DNA of 64,000 bases, from assembly GCF_029633865.1 (NCBI RefSeq), contig NC_079211.1, positions 142,581,345 through 142,645,344 of the forward strand, read 5' to 3'. Positions 54,701 to 62,499 of this stretch are shown here, in pieces. The stretch's first letter is position 1, and each line of letters opens with the position of its first letter. Source of the DNA: Lampris incognitus. Taxonomy: Eukaryota > Chordata > Actinopteri > Lampriformes > Lampridae. The position numbers and the translations under genes are program-made. The notes under the pieces were generated by a model. The model did not search any database, had not been told where the DNA came from, and saw only the letters and a program-made list of their open reading frames with translations.

Positions 54701-57700
54701 AATGGAAGAAGCCCTATGTTAATTTCCTTGGTATAGTCCCTATCACGTCCCATCATCATCATCATCTTCATCCTCATCATCATCATCATGGGGCAGTTTG
54801 CAGCTGAGTGTGAAATGGCCGGGATGAGAGTCAGCACCTCCAAGTCTGAGGCCATGGTTCTCTACCGGAAAATGGTGGATTGCTCCCTCCGGGTTGGGGA
54901 TGAGCTGTTGCCTCAAGTGGAGGAGTTCAAGTATCTCGGGGTCTTGTTCACGAGTGAGGGTAGGATGGAGCGGGAGCTTGACAGGTGGATCGGTGCAGCA
55001 TCAGCAGTAATACGGACGTTGTACCGGACCGTTGTGGTGAAGAGGGAGCTGAGCTGGAAGGCAAAGCTCTCAATTTACCAGTCAGTCTTCCTTCCAACCC
55101 TCACCTATGGTCGTGAACTTTGGGTAGAGACCGAAAGAGTGAGATCGCGCATGCAAGTGGCTGAAATGAGTGTCCTCCGTAGGGTGTCTGGGCTCAGCCT
55201 TAGAGACAGGGAGAGGAGCTCGGAGTAGAGCCGCGGCTCCTTCGTGTCGAACGGAGCCAGTTGAAATGGTTTGGGCATCTGATTAGGATGCCTCCTGGGC
55301 ACGTCCAACTGGGAGGAGACCCCGGGGTAGACCCAGAAATCGCTGCAGGGACTACATGTCCAGTCTGGCCTGGGAACGCCTATCACGTGCCATCCCACAT
55401 AATCACCCATAATCCACGATACAGTCACCGTTGTCCTCACAAATTCACAGGAGCACTGCAGCTGTAGACAATACCAAACAAGGTTCATAATTCAATTGGG
55501 AAAATTTACTTTTTTGAAAAAGAATAGGGGAAAAAAACAAGCAATTTGGCCTTTCTTGATAGTGTTTTGGTCTGTATGCTAAGCGCTGTGTTGGGTGCAA
55601 AGAGAGGTTTATATTCTTTCTCTCTTTATTTTCAGGGAAGATGTTCGCACAGAGAACGTCGTTGCTTCTGGGGAGGTTACGTGTTTGGTAATAGACAAAG
55701 AGTAAGTCGGTAACTAATAAATGATGGTTGAAAAAAAATACCCCTGCATAGAAAACGCAGTTAATTATTTTGCTGGGATATAAATTTCTCGTGACTCGAT
55801 CTACATATTGAGGCATTTGAGGCACGTTCCTTTTGATGATCTGGGGCGTTTCTCTCTGTTTTGCAGAGCCTTCAAAAACGCCGTTGACGGTTTGCCGGAT
55901 CGCGGCCACGACGAGCGGCAAAACAGTGAATCCAGAATCGAGTGAGGATCGCTGGAAAATGTAATGTGAAAACTGCTCGTTATTTTGCAGAACAGCGAGT
56001 TGCAGCCCACCCCTCTTTTCCTTGTGAGCAGGTCGGACAGGAATGCTGCTTTCCTCTCACGTACGACCTTAAGTGATTTCCAGGTTATTTGCCGGCTGGG
56101 AGTTGGGGAGACTGGTCACGTAGACCTGGTAAGTAGGTTTGCTCTCGTAGTGGCTCGCACATGATTGCCTGAAGTCCCCGGACGGGCCTCTTGTTAAGAT
56201 TCTGGTCCTAAAATGTCATCTATTGATTTTCACCCAGGTACAGCTAAGCAGCAACACCAAGTGTCCCTTTGCCATGAGGGTGCTTAGGAAGCGGCTGATC
56301 CCCGACAGGGGCCAACAGGAGCACATTCTAAGGGAAAGACACATCCTCATGGAAGCTCATGGCCCATTCATAGTCAGGTTTCTGCCCTCAGATATAATCT
56401 CACCAAATGGCTGCTTCTGACGACGTAACTCGCTCATGTTTATGAACTGAAAGGTGATTCCTGTATGTCGCTTGTCACCTTTATCGATCCCAGGCTGCAC
56501 CGAACCTTTAGAGATGCCCAGTGCCTGTACATGCTGATGGAGGCTTGTCTCGGCGGGGATCTCCGGAGTCTACTGAAAGACAGGTAGTGCTTGCTGGCCG
56601 ATTGGAAATGAAGAAGACAAAACAAGTCTTCTCTCTGTACAAGTGAAATTTTTTTTTTATTAACATGCCAATGTGTTTTAGCTACATATTTAAGAGTTTA
56701 TCTGACTGGTGACCTTTGCCCTACCTTATATTTACATCTCGGCACAAGTAGTAATCCATGTGCTTCATTCATCAGCGCTCCACTTTGTGTTTCAGAGGCT
56801 CATTTGATGACGGCACCGCTCGGTTCTACACTGCTTGTGTCGTCCAGGCCCTGATCTTCCTACACTGTCGGGGTGTCATCTATAGAGACCTCAAGCCGGA
56901 AAATGTGGTTCTGGACAACCGTGGATATGCCAAATTGGTGCAACATTTCCTCAACCACACCTTTCACTTTGAACGCCACCTCTAATTAATTCTATGTATG
57001 GTCACAACAGTACTGGTAATGTAAGGAGACTCTTCTGCCGCGGCGGTGTCAGCGGTACAGAAAACCCGGTTCTGAGTGCGGCTGAATTTGTGTGGAGTAC
57101 TGAAAAACCCTTGATTAGATGGGCTACAGCACTTAAACGTAGCACTTGTGCATACAGCATACAAGCCTTCAAAAGAGTGCCCTCAAAGCTAAGGTAGCAA
57201 TAAAAGCCGAACACCTGAGCCACGCTGAACACTTCAAGTAGAAGATTCATTATCATCAACAGTTTAATATCCCGCATTTTAATCATCCCTGCACTGACTA
57301 ATATAGGCGATGCAAGAGTAAAGAGTAACAGAAGCACTTAGCATATCGAGTGACGGTAAAATGAGAAGAAATTATAATCGTATCAATTGTCCTGCAATAT
57401 AAGTGAAGATGAAGTCATTCGCTACCACGTGTATGCATGTATACCACACATATATACTTGCCACCCACACCCAGTGGTAACACCAGCATTAATCAAGTGT
57501 TGATGGTCATCATCAGTTTGTTGCTAGAGACAAGGGGGGAAAGCGAATGTCCTCGTTAAGCCCTGGGTACACGGCGGCTATAAAGGAGATGCATCGAGAA
57601 CGTTTTTCTCCGTTCGCAGAGTCTCCTGTTTTTCTTTGGGCAGCACGGTGGCCCAGTGGTTAGCACTGTTGCCTCACAGCAAAGAAGGTCCCGGGTTCGA

Positions 57701-59210
57701 ACCCCAGGCCGTGCCAGGTCCTTTCTGTGTGGAGTTTGCATGTTCTCCCCGTGTCTGCGTGGGTTTCCTCCGGGTGCTCCGGTTTCCTCCCGCCCTCAAA
57801 AAAGCCATGCATGTCAGGGTAAACACGCCTGTCTGTGCCCCTGAGCAAGGCAATAGGAAGAAATAACGGGAGTTGGTCCCCGGGTGCTGCACGGTGGCTG
57901 CCCACTGCTACTAGCTACATAGCTAGGATGGGTTAAATGCTCTGTTCCTCTCCACGGGCACACGTGGGGAAGGAGCACCCGAAGCACTCCTTGCACAAAC
58001 TTCTTTTTTTTAGGTATTGAAAGTGTGTTGAGTTTCGTAGAGTAACAGCTGACTTCACTGGCCCCTGTTATTCTGCAGGTAGGCTCTGGGTGTGCAAAGA
58101 AGGTGGAGGCGGGGAGGAAAACCTGGACGTTTTGTGGGACCCCGGGCTACATGGCCCCCGAAATCCTCCTGAACAAAGGCCACAGTGTTTCTGCCGATGT
58201 CTGGTCCCTGGGCATTTTTGTCTTTGAACTTTTGAGTGGCAGGTAGGATTTATTTATGTATCTGCAAATCACTTTTTTTGATTTTGTACATTTCTCCAGT
58301 TATACACGCAATGACACGTCACGCTTTTATGTCCTCTTTAGTTTTCCCTTTAACAGCCCAGGTCCCATGCAGACATTTGCTGCCAGCGTCCGTGGCATTG
58401 ACCAAGTCGACTTCCCGAAAACCATCAGCGAGAGCGCCGCCGGCCTCATTAGGATGCTGTGCAGGTTCAGTAACAACATTTAATAGTGGAGTTATGAAAT
58501 CAAATCATTAGAATTTGAATATTCAAAATATTTAGTTTACATACTGTAATATATTAAAATAGCTGAAATGAAGGGGGGGGGGGAATGAGCCCAGAGCGTA
58601 ATTATCCTCCCGACCACCATTTGCAATATATGACAATCAAAACTATTGATATTTGTTCCCTTAGAAATGATGTGTGGCTGCGTGTCTTGTCTGTCTTTCT
58701 CTGCTACCAAGGAACAATCCTGCAGAGAGACTGGGCAGTCAGAGAAATGGGGCCAAGGACATCCTGAAGCACAAGTAAGATGAAATATCTTATCGGGGGC
58801 GGGGGGGGGGGGACGTCACAGTGGAGGGCTGTGCAAGGACCCTTCGGTTCATGCGGTTTCTTGATCTCTTTTCATTCAGATGGTTTGAAGGATTCAGCTG
58901 GGAGGGACTTTGCAGTGGCACATTGCAGCCCCCTATAATTCCAAAAGTAAGACACAGACTTAGTCTCGTCGGTGTGTTCGGCTTTTGATACCGCAATGAA
59001 TGTTGCATTCGTGCAGCCGTGTTGATGTAGGCCTACTCTGCCGCGTTGCTGACGACATGCGACATACGCATTACACTTGTGAGTTTGCCGATCTTTGTGT
59101 GTGTTGCATTTAAGATCAGTCATCCCTCGGAGAGCAGCAGACCTGATCATTACCCCGCACCGCCGGACAGCTCTCCAGAGTGGCTGCAGAACTGGGACAA
59201 GGATTTCTGA
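28148..59210 (+). CDS. cGMP-dependent protein kinase (PRKG1-like) lacking catalytic residues; predicted pseudokinase, 19 coding exons
   Basis: Exons: 28148-28337, 28443-28569, 28729-28928, 31997-32110, 52915-53020, 53721-53784, 54216-54293, 54464-54558, 55636-55701, 55867-55941, 56074-56128, 56238-56377, 56494-56583, 56796-56937, 58079-58242, 58342-58464, 58712-58774, 58880-58946, 59115-59210. The phases chain to one 684-aa frame, like PRKG1 (671-686). Domain order is an N-terminal leucine zipper (1-50), an autoinhibitory-like [12 protein letters not shown] (about 120-225), CNB-B (about 235-350), a kinase domain (374 on) and a C-tail ending WDKDF. Kept: glycine loop GVGETGHV (381-388), YRDLKPEN (496-503), activation-loop Thr531, APE (540-542). 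Changed: the beta-3 AMK lysine is Arg404, and DFG is GSG (516-518). CNB-A has A195 and H205 where FGEL and RTA are expected. Close to prkg1; it may be the fish prkg3-type paralogue. Confidence 0.9.
29206..29572 (+). mobile_element. tRNA-derived SINE, full-length GGAT-tailed copy
   Basis: This is the most complete copy of the family. The A-box-like GGTGGCGCAGTGG is at 29207-29219, and a B box GGTTCGAGCCC lies at about 29251. The conserved body includes TTTGCATGTTCTCCCCGTG and GATGGCCTGGCAGCCTGTCC, and a GGAT repeat tail follows. It lies in the PKG-like intron 28929-31996. Confidence 0.85.
29850..31482 (+). mobile_element. Tc1/mariner transposon with unusually long inverted ends, defective
   Basis: It starts near CAGGTGCGTCTC and ends near GAGATGCACC, next to TA. 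A transposase frame runs from about 30330 to 31030 ([37 protein letters not shown]), so two DDE aspartates are visible. It has stops, a deletion around the third acidic residue region (PDLN directly followed by RIVQRKMRD) and no proper N-terminus. The left end (29850-30320) is an inverted copy of the right end including transposase 3' coding sequence. Confidence 0.85.
32290..32727 (-). mobile_element. tRNA-derived SINE, second family
   Basis: Second copy of the 8345-8790 family: minus strand begins GGGGCATCCGGTTGGTGCAGC and shares ACACAATTGGCCGTTTCTG and CAGGTGAAAAGAAGCGGC. The B box has drifted to GGTTTGAATCC. It lies at the start of the 20.8-kb PKG-like intron. Confidence 0.75.
33644..34030. 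mobile_element. Foldback, Penelope-type terminal fragment with perfect 45-bp inverted ends
   Basis: 33644-33688 and 33986-34030 are perfect inverted repeats. Inside, the segment TCTAGTCAGAAAGGCACGAA recurs in both orientations, so the whole block can fold into several hairpins. It contains hammerhead-like pieces: CTGATGA at 33771 with GAAA at 33797, and again at 33946/33972. Following bases (34031-34055) match sequence usually seen at fish Penelope-like ends. Confidence 0.6.
34137..34464 (+). mobile_element. tRNA-derived SINE (GGAT-tailed family), 5'-truncated
   Basis: Begins inside the tRNA-like head (TCACAGCAAGAAGGTCCTGG), retains the body and ends in GGATGGATGG. The head contains a G-run that interrupts the usual GGGTAGTCC segment. 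Confidence 0.8.
34815..35890. repeat. Unclassified interspersed repeat with internal duplications
   Basis: Two adjacent related units (34830-34975 and 34980-35110) share GGCAGATGAGAACCCA and AAAGGCAGGCAG/AAAGCAGGCAGG. Weaker repetition continues to about 35880 (CAGGATACTGGGATGTCAG, GACTGAACT runs). No coding frame was found. It resembles repeats common in fish genomes, but I cannot name the family. Confidence 0.4.
36008..36570 (-). mobile_element. tRNA-derived SINE (GGAT-tailed family) interrupted by a hAT MITE
   Basis: Minus-strand copy. The tail side (36008-36120) ends in a CA run, the body continues to 36189, and the head resumes at 36448-36570 (GGTCCTGGGTTCGAGCTCC). The gap is the MITE listed at 36198-36439. 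Confidence 0.85.
36198..36439. mobile_element. hAT-type MITE with a perfect 8-bp target duplication
   Basis: This 242-bp non-coding element has inverted ends CAGTGTTTCTCAACC and GGTTGAGAAACACTG. It is flanked on both sides by ACCCAGAG (36190-36197 and 36440-36447). The 8-bp duplication and the CAG..CTG ends are the signature of hAT transposition. It split an existing SINE, giving the order of events directly. Confidence 0.92.
37385..38459 (-). mobile_element. TRIM-like miniature LTR retrotransposon with a tRNA-like sequence in its LTRs
   Basis: On the minus strand the 5' LTR is 38459-38325 (135 bp, TGTAAAC to GGTTACA) and the internal part is only 81 bp (38324-38244), starting TTGGTGGCAGCGGTGGGATC as a primer-site-like segment. 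The 3' LTR is 38243-38211 plus 37490-37385 (139 bp once the nested insertion is removed). CAAG flanks both outer ends (37381-37384 and 38460-38463). Each LTR holds TAGCCGAGCGGTTAGCG (A-box match) and ATCGAATCCCGCACC (B-box-like). There is no coding capacity, so it would need another element's proteins. Confidence 0.75.
37491..38206. mobile_element. Solo LTR, 716 bp, nested in the TRIM-like element
   Basis: Begins TGTAACCAGG and ends CCCCCGTTACA, with TTAG on each side (37487-37490 and 38207-38210). The undisrupted sister LTR at 38325-38459 shows the empty site. It contains GGGATAAAATAC (TATA-like) and CAAAATAAATGG (poly(A)-like), consistent with plus-strand transcription. No internal retrotransposon sequence remains. 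Confidence 0.85.
39225..39500 (+). mobile_element. RTE-like LINE, extreme 3' coding end
   Basis: A short open frame (39270-39482) encodes [37 protein letters not shown] and RMIRCGDP. It matches the end of the LINE at 49901-51660. The 5' part is absent. A LINE tail-like AAAAGTGCTATACAAATAAA lies just upstream (39183-39203). Confidence 0.8.
39528..39660 (+). mobile_element. tRNA-derived SINE (GGAT-tailed family), 3' half
   Basis: Starts at CCCTGTGATGGCCTGGTGGC and ends in the GGATGGATGG tail. The tRNA-like head is missing. Confidence 0.75.
39793..39836 (-). ncRNA. Hammerhead ribozyme motif, probably inactive
   Basis: Reads stem I GGCAG, core CTGATGA, stem II GTGT..GCAC, then CAAA instead of GAAA, stem III CAGG/CTTG, then TT and stem I CTGCC. 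The G12-to-C change in the conserved core should abolish cleavage. Confidence 0.65.
39872..39915 (+). ncRNA. Hammerhead ribozyme motif, inactive
   Basis: Inverted partner of the 39793-39836 motif. The core is ATGATGA rather than CTGATGA and CAAA rather than GAAA. Stem II GTGC..GCAC and stem I are partly kept. Confidence 0.6.
40735..43147 (+). mobile_element. PIF/Harbinger DNA transposon, decayed, inserted in the L1
   Basis: Ends are inverted: GGGCCCTGTTTCAGAAAGCGG at the left and, on the minus strand, GGGGCCTGTTTCAGAGAGCAGG at the right. At 40945-41095 a broken plus-strand frame reads [38 protein letters not shown], the N-terminus of a HARBI1-type transposase. At 42933-42694, minus, [19 protein letters not shown] resembles the Myb/SANT-like partner protein of these elements. 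The L1 reading ECP|GVANFW resumes exactly across it. A SINE sits inside (41110-41513), plus a short SINE tail at 42018-42070. Confidence 0.8.
41110..41513 (+). mobile_element. tRNA-derived SINE (GGAT-tailed family) inside the Harbinger element
   Basis: GGGCAGCACGGTGGCGCCTC head with a small deletion, B box GGTTCGAGCCC, GT-repeat expansion at 41308-41356, and GGAT tail at 41479-41512. Confidence 0.85.
43721..44154. mobile_element. hAT-type MITE with a perfect 8-bp target duplication, nested in the L1
   Basis: This 434-bp non-coding element begins GGTAACAC and ends GTGTTACC. Inner inverted segments CACTTTAGTATGGGGAAC and GTTCCCCATACTAAAGTG lie near the two ends. CATGAATT flanks both sides (43713-43720 and 44155-44162). 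Confidence 0.85.
44661..44843. repeat. 61-bp tandem repeat, three copies
   Basis: Copies start at 44661, 44722 and 44783 (each begins AAGCAGTGTCCAGATGCC) and are nearly identical. They lie in the 3' region of the L2/CR1-like LINE. A fourth, weak relative is near 44972. Confidence 0.9.
45497..45953 (-). mobile_element. tRNA-derived SINE (GGAT-tailed family) with (CA)n, inside the L2-like LINE
   Basis: Minus-strand copy with the GGAT tail at 45497-45516 and a long CA microsatellite (45633-45709). The intact head ends at 45953, and GAAACAG is duplicated at both ends (45490-45496 and 45954-45960). It splits the LINE endonuclease frame. Confidence 0.9.
46688..48908 (-). mobile_element. hAT DNA transposon with a broken transposase gene
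   Basis: Inverted ends are CAGAGGTCTTCAACGTTTTT (left) and, on the minus strand, CAGAGATCTTCAACATGTGG (right). Flanking 8-mers are only partly alike (TGCGAGAC and CGCTAAAC), as expected for an old insertion. Minus-strand frames give a BED-finger-like start ([30 protein letters not shown]), a middle part, and an end with [12 protein letters not shown]. This places it with ZBED5/Charlie-type hAT transposases. Several frameshifts make it inactive. Confidence 0.75.
49901..51660 (+). mobile_element. RTE-like non-LTR retrotransposon, 5'-truncated, with AAGAGGTTA target duplication
   Basis: It starts in the endonuclease C-terminus ([18 protein letters not shown]) and continues into reverse transcriptase: [53 protein letters not shown], and the active site MFADDIVI. 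It ends in the RGRPKRRF-type basic tail. A few stops and frameshifts interrupt it. AAGAGGTTA is repeated at 49892-49900 and 51662-51670. The family is named by resemblance to fish RTE/BovB-type elements. Confidence 0.85.
53180..53463 (+). mobile_element. tRNA-derived SINE (GGAT-tailed family), 5'-truncated
   Basis: Begins at GGGTAGTCCAGCCTTGGGGG, lacks the tRNA-like head, and ends in a GGGTGGATGGATG tail between PKG-like exons at 53020 and 53721. Confidence 0.8.
54785..55440 (+). mobile_element. LINE reverse transcriptase C-terminal fragment
   Basis: An open stretch (54788-55228) encodes [54 protein letters not shown] and [14 protein letters not shown], a common fish LINE end. It then breaks up in other frames ([13 protein letters not shown]). 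It sits in the intron between PKG-like exons 54558 and 55636, just after a CAT/TCA trinucleotide run. Confidence 0.75.
56938..58078. other. PKG-like intron with a tRNA-derived SINE-like repeat (57638-57965)
   Basis: The repeat begins GGGCAGCACGGTGGCCCAGTG, has a B box GGTTCGAACCC and the shared TTTGCATGTTCTCCCCGTGT body. It then diverges into a different tail (CTAGCTACATAGCTAGGATG, also at 17560). Otherwise the intron contains nothing recognisable. Confidence 0.7.
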
Positions 59211-59393
59211 TTGATCGCATGTGAAACTGTGTAGGAATTGCAAAGCTACTGGTTTGACTCCGAAATGCTACACACACACACACACACACACAGACATATT
59301 CAACAAAAACCAACTCATCACAACAAGGGTTGGAGATCTCTGTAGTGTGACTGTAACTTCTCAGTAAACAACTTATATCTGACTGTACAGTGT

Positions 59394-59470
59394 TGTTTGT
59401 TTACTCACGATAACGTGAGTAAACAAACATAAATAACAACAAAAATAAAATAATAAATAAAATGAAAAAT
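59394..59470 (+). terminator. 3' end of the PKG-like gene: perfect hairpin and clustered poly(A) signals
   Basis: About 185 bases after the stop codon, 59394-59429 is a perfect inverted repeat with 16-bp arms and an ATAA loop. An A-rich stretch with several overlapping AATAAA hexamers follows (about 59443-59470). These are plausible polyadenylation signals; the hairpin could act in the 3' UTR RNA. Confidence 0.5.
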
Positions 59471-59734
59471 AAAAACAGATAAAGTGGGAAGTGCCTTATT
59501 GTGTCATAGTGTTATGTTGCCAGGGGCCACACGCTGTGCAATAAGTGGCAGCCCATGTCCTCTGTTTTTGTTTTTACATTATTTCATATGACCTTTGTGT
59601 GGTACAACCTGCTAAATGTGTGTTCTATATGTTGCTAGTCTTATCTGTTGGAGCTTGTGAAGCAAAAACACATTTCTGCGTGCGTGGACAAAATGTCATC
59701 TCACCTCACCTCATCTCATCTCATATATAGATAG

Positions 59735-59800
59735 CTCAAAGTTGTTAAATGGCAGAACAAGCTTGTTTCGTGTTCCATGCACTCATCAGCTGCCTACATA
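59735..59800 (-). mobile_element. Penelope-like terminal fragment carrying an intact hammerhead
   Basis: Plus-strand ATAGCTCAAAGTTGTTAAAT precedes the ribozyme, exactly as at 39770-39792. The element remnant ends in TATATATG low-complexity sequence after 59800. Confidence 0.6.
59751..59794 (-). ncRNA. Hammerhead ribozyme, full catalytic consensus
   Basis: On the minus strand the parts read in order: stem I GGCAG; core CTGATGA; stem II GTG..CAC around a short loop; core GAAA; loopless palindromic stem III CAAG/CTTG; T then T as the N-U-H cleavage site; stem I CTGCC, perfectly complementary to GGCAG. All conserved core bases are present. A loopless stem III means it would probably work best as a dimer, as known for hammerheads of Penelope-like elements and retrozymes. 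Confidence 0.8.
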
Positions 59801-59942
59801 GTATATATGTATGTATATGTATATATACGTGTGTGTGTGTGTGTGTGTATAAAACTTTGTTAAAAGAAACACTCAATGGTAGGGAAAGTGCTCGACAAAT
59901 AAGGGGCAAAATAACCCAGTGAGTCAAGTAAATTCTTTATGA

Positions 59943-59986
59943 GACAGTACAAGCCTGTTTCATGCCATAAACCATCATCAGCTGTC
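59943..59986 (-). ncRNA. Hammerhead ribozyme motif with weak stem II
   Basis: Minus strand: stem I GACAG/CTGTC, core CTGATGA, core GAAA, stem III CAGG/CTTG and cleavage triplet G-T-A. Stem II (TGG..GCAT) pairs poorly, so activity is doubtful. Confidence 0.6.
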
Positions 59987-60005
59987 AAAGGTCGGCTGGT
60001 GGACT

Positions 60006-60044
60006 GACAGCTGATGATGAGGCATGAAACAGGCTTGTACTGTC
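60006..60044 (+). ncRNA. Hammerhead ribozyme motif with weak stem II, inverted partner
   Basis: Plus strand: GACAG, CTGATGA, a very short TGAGGCAT in place of stem II, GAAA, CAGG/CTTG, T-A, CTGTC. It is inverted relative to the motif at 59943-59986. The surrounding arms AAGTAAATTCTTTATGAGAC and GTCTCACAAAGAATTTACTT are also inverted. Confidence 0.6.
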
Positions 60045-60073
60045 TCACAAAGAATTTACTTGACTCACTGGGT

Positions 60074-60458
<385 letters not shown>

Positions 60459-60683
60459 TGTCATACAGTCTTTGTGCCCTTTGAGCATGCTGAAAGGTAC
60501 GGTTAAAACCAAAGCCCAGAGAAGACTGGCCTGCTGAATGAAATCTGTTGGAGGACCCGCATGGGGGTGGAGGAAAAACTGGTGCCTTTAAAAAAAAAAA
60601 AGAAAAAAAAAACCCTTTCAAACAAAGTTGTGATGTTGGGCAATAGGGTTTGAGGCTCCAGATGTGTCGGGATGTGTAGAAAG

Positions 60684-60886
60684 TGACGTCACAAGGAGTC
60701 GGAGGGCTCCGTGCAGCGCCGCGTTCAGCGGCTCAGACACGTGGTGGCGGGTGGGGATCTCAATGAAGCGACCCGAGTGGAGGAAAGCCGATGCCAGAGA
60801 GACCTGGTGACCTACATTTCACCGAGGTGTTTCGGCTGCTCCTGCCTTCGCGTACAGTACTTAATCCGACCCACGAAGAGCGTATG
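60684..60886 (+). promoter_or_regulatory. CRE palindrome and candidate first exon of an unidentified plus-strand gene
   Basis: A perfect TGACGTCA (60684-60691) is followed by GC-rich sequence ending in a textbook donor, GTATG|GTAAGT, at 60886. Inside is a short upstream ORF, an ATG near 60760 that stops after about 14 codons. This pattern fits a non-coding first exon. No protein family was recognised. Confidence 0.35.
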
Positions 60887-60999
60887 GTAAGTCCCCCCCC
60901 CACCACCAGCACCACCAGCACCACCACAAGTCCGCAAGGGAAGGACTCCACCGTCTAGTGTATTTGGGTTAAACTTCGGGAAAAAAAAGATTTTGTCGC

Positions 61000-61990
61000 C
61001 GTCTTTGCGCTTCACAGTGCAACGCGTCAACCCGCGTGTGCGCATGCGCGAAGAGCCCCGCAAAAGTTGCGTCGCAATTAAACACAAATTGCCGGGCTCA
61101 CGTCGCCCCTTTTTTTTTTCCACGCGCGAAAGCGGCACCCCCCCCCACCCCCGCCCGGTTGACGGGGGTTTGACAGCTGCGCGTGTTGCCGTTAATGAGC
61201 ACTTTTCAATTAGCTAAACGGCGGGGACGACGGTCGCGATCGCCGGTCTTCTTGTAGTGAAAGTGTGAAGTTTCGCCTTTCAACCCGGCTTTTTGTTTTT
61301 GCTGCTCAGTTTCTTGCAGCCTCCCGAGTTTGACTCCTTTCCTACTCTTCCTTTTTTGTTTCCCCTGACTTTTCTCTTCTGGTGCAGCTGCAGAAGCGAG
61401 AGAGAGGGGGGGGGCTCCGTTCTGTTTTTCTCCTTGAACCGAGGATATAATTGCTGGTCTCGCAGCTCGTTGGCAGCGGGCCAGGAGTTTATAGCCGCCT
61501 TGGAATCCACTCTGTGGGATCCTGCTGCATTTTAACAAGAATTCCCTGTGCGCGCACGTTATAACCATCCTGGACCCCTCCCCTCTTGTTTTTCCTTTCT
61601 CGGGTGTCTGGAAACTCATGGCAATAAGTTCGAACCTGCCCACGTGGGTGGAACGCGCTCCGAGAGGGGCGCTGGCCCCGTGTCCGGTGTCAGAAGAGCG
61701 TTTGACGGGACCCGGCGCACAGCGCTGACGCACACGGACGGCGTGTGAACCCGGCCGCGCGGCTGACTTGGTTGGTTTGCTATCCTGACGCGTAAAACAC
61801 CGTATAAAGCGAGCGCCGGAGCAGGCCGTGCCAAAAGTACAGAGGTTATTCTCCTGAAAACACCCCCCAAAAAAAGGAAAAATAGTAACCCTGAGCACCG
61901 TTCTTGAAACAGCCACTAAATCATAGACTGAAAATGCAGAGATGAACAAAAATGCTGTAACAAATAAATTTAAAAAAAAAAACCCTTCCC
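61000..61990. other. GC-rich sequence without a recognised gene
   Basis: CpG-bearing sequence with C-runs and TATAAAGCGAGC near 61804. Overlapping ORFs on the minus strand up to 247 codons show no family resemblance and have low-complexity, Arg-rich composition. It could be the intron or alternative promoter of the gene starting near 60700. Confidence 0.35.
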
Positions 61991-61994
61991 AGAC

Positions 61995-62400
61995 AGCATC
62001 TGGACGTGGGCCACTTTAGGCAGTGATGCGGCACTGATGGCCTTCTTCTGGCCCTGGCAAAATGGATGTGAGCCTGAAGTGGCCCACAAGTATAAAAGCA
62101 AATATGGCCCAAATCAAATGTGGGCCTTTTTGTGTGTGTGTGTGGCAAAGACGCGGTGCTCTGGGCAGCATGTGACCCTGAAGTGGCCCCGTGTGGTAAA
62201 CGGTGAATATGGCCCAAATATCACAAAACACATCTGGGCCGCCTTTGGCAAATATGTGGCACACGCGGCGTTGCTGTGGCTCGGTTATGGCCCAGATCTG
62301 GCGAACAGGAGCGGACCGCCCAAAGTGCCATCATTCCACGCGGTATGTGGGCCGGATGACGTGTCGGGTGCGGGCCGCAGCAGTTTTGCTATCTGGGTTT
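61995..62400. repeat. Interspersed repeat with recurring TGGCCC(A) motifs
   Basis: Segments such as GTGGGCCACTTTAGGCAGTG, AATATGGCCCAAAT (twice), AGTGGCCC (twice) and ATCTGGGCC recur through about 400 bases. The pattern is known from fish genomes, but I cannot assign a class. Confidence 0.5.
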
Positions 62401-62499
62401 CAGTTGCGTTTGAGACGTGTATGTGCATATTCTCCTCTGAAGCCTAATGACAGGCCGACGAGAGTGCTTGAACACTGTGTTCTGCGTTCGTAAATGAGG

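Noticed and set aside
56938-57200. Reading through the donor at 56937 into the intron to extend the PKG-like exon
   Set aside because: The frame stops soon after, and the next family-matching exon at 58079 continues in phase.
58367-58464. Acceptor at AACAG (58356) for the PKG-like exon
   Set aside because: It would delete part of the PFNSPGPM segment conserved in PKGs; the acceptor at 58341 keeps it and the phase.
61206-61949. 247-codon minus-strand ORF
   Set aside because: No motif or family resemblance, biased Arg/Lys/Ser composition in a GC-rich non-coding stretch, and overlapping ORFs on both strands.
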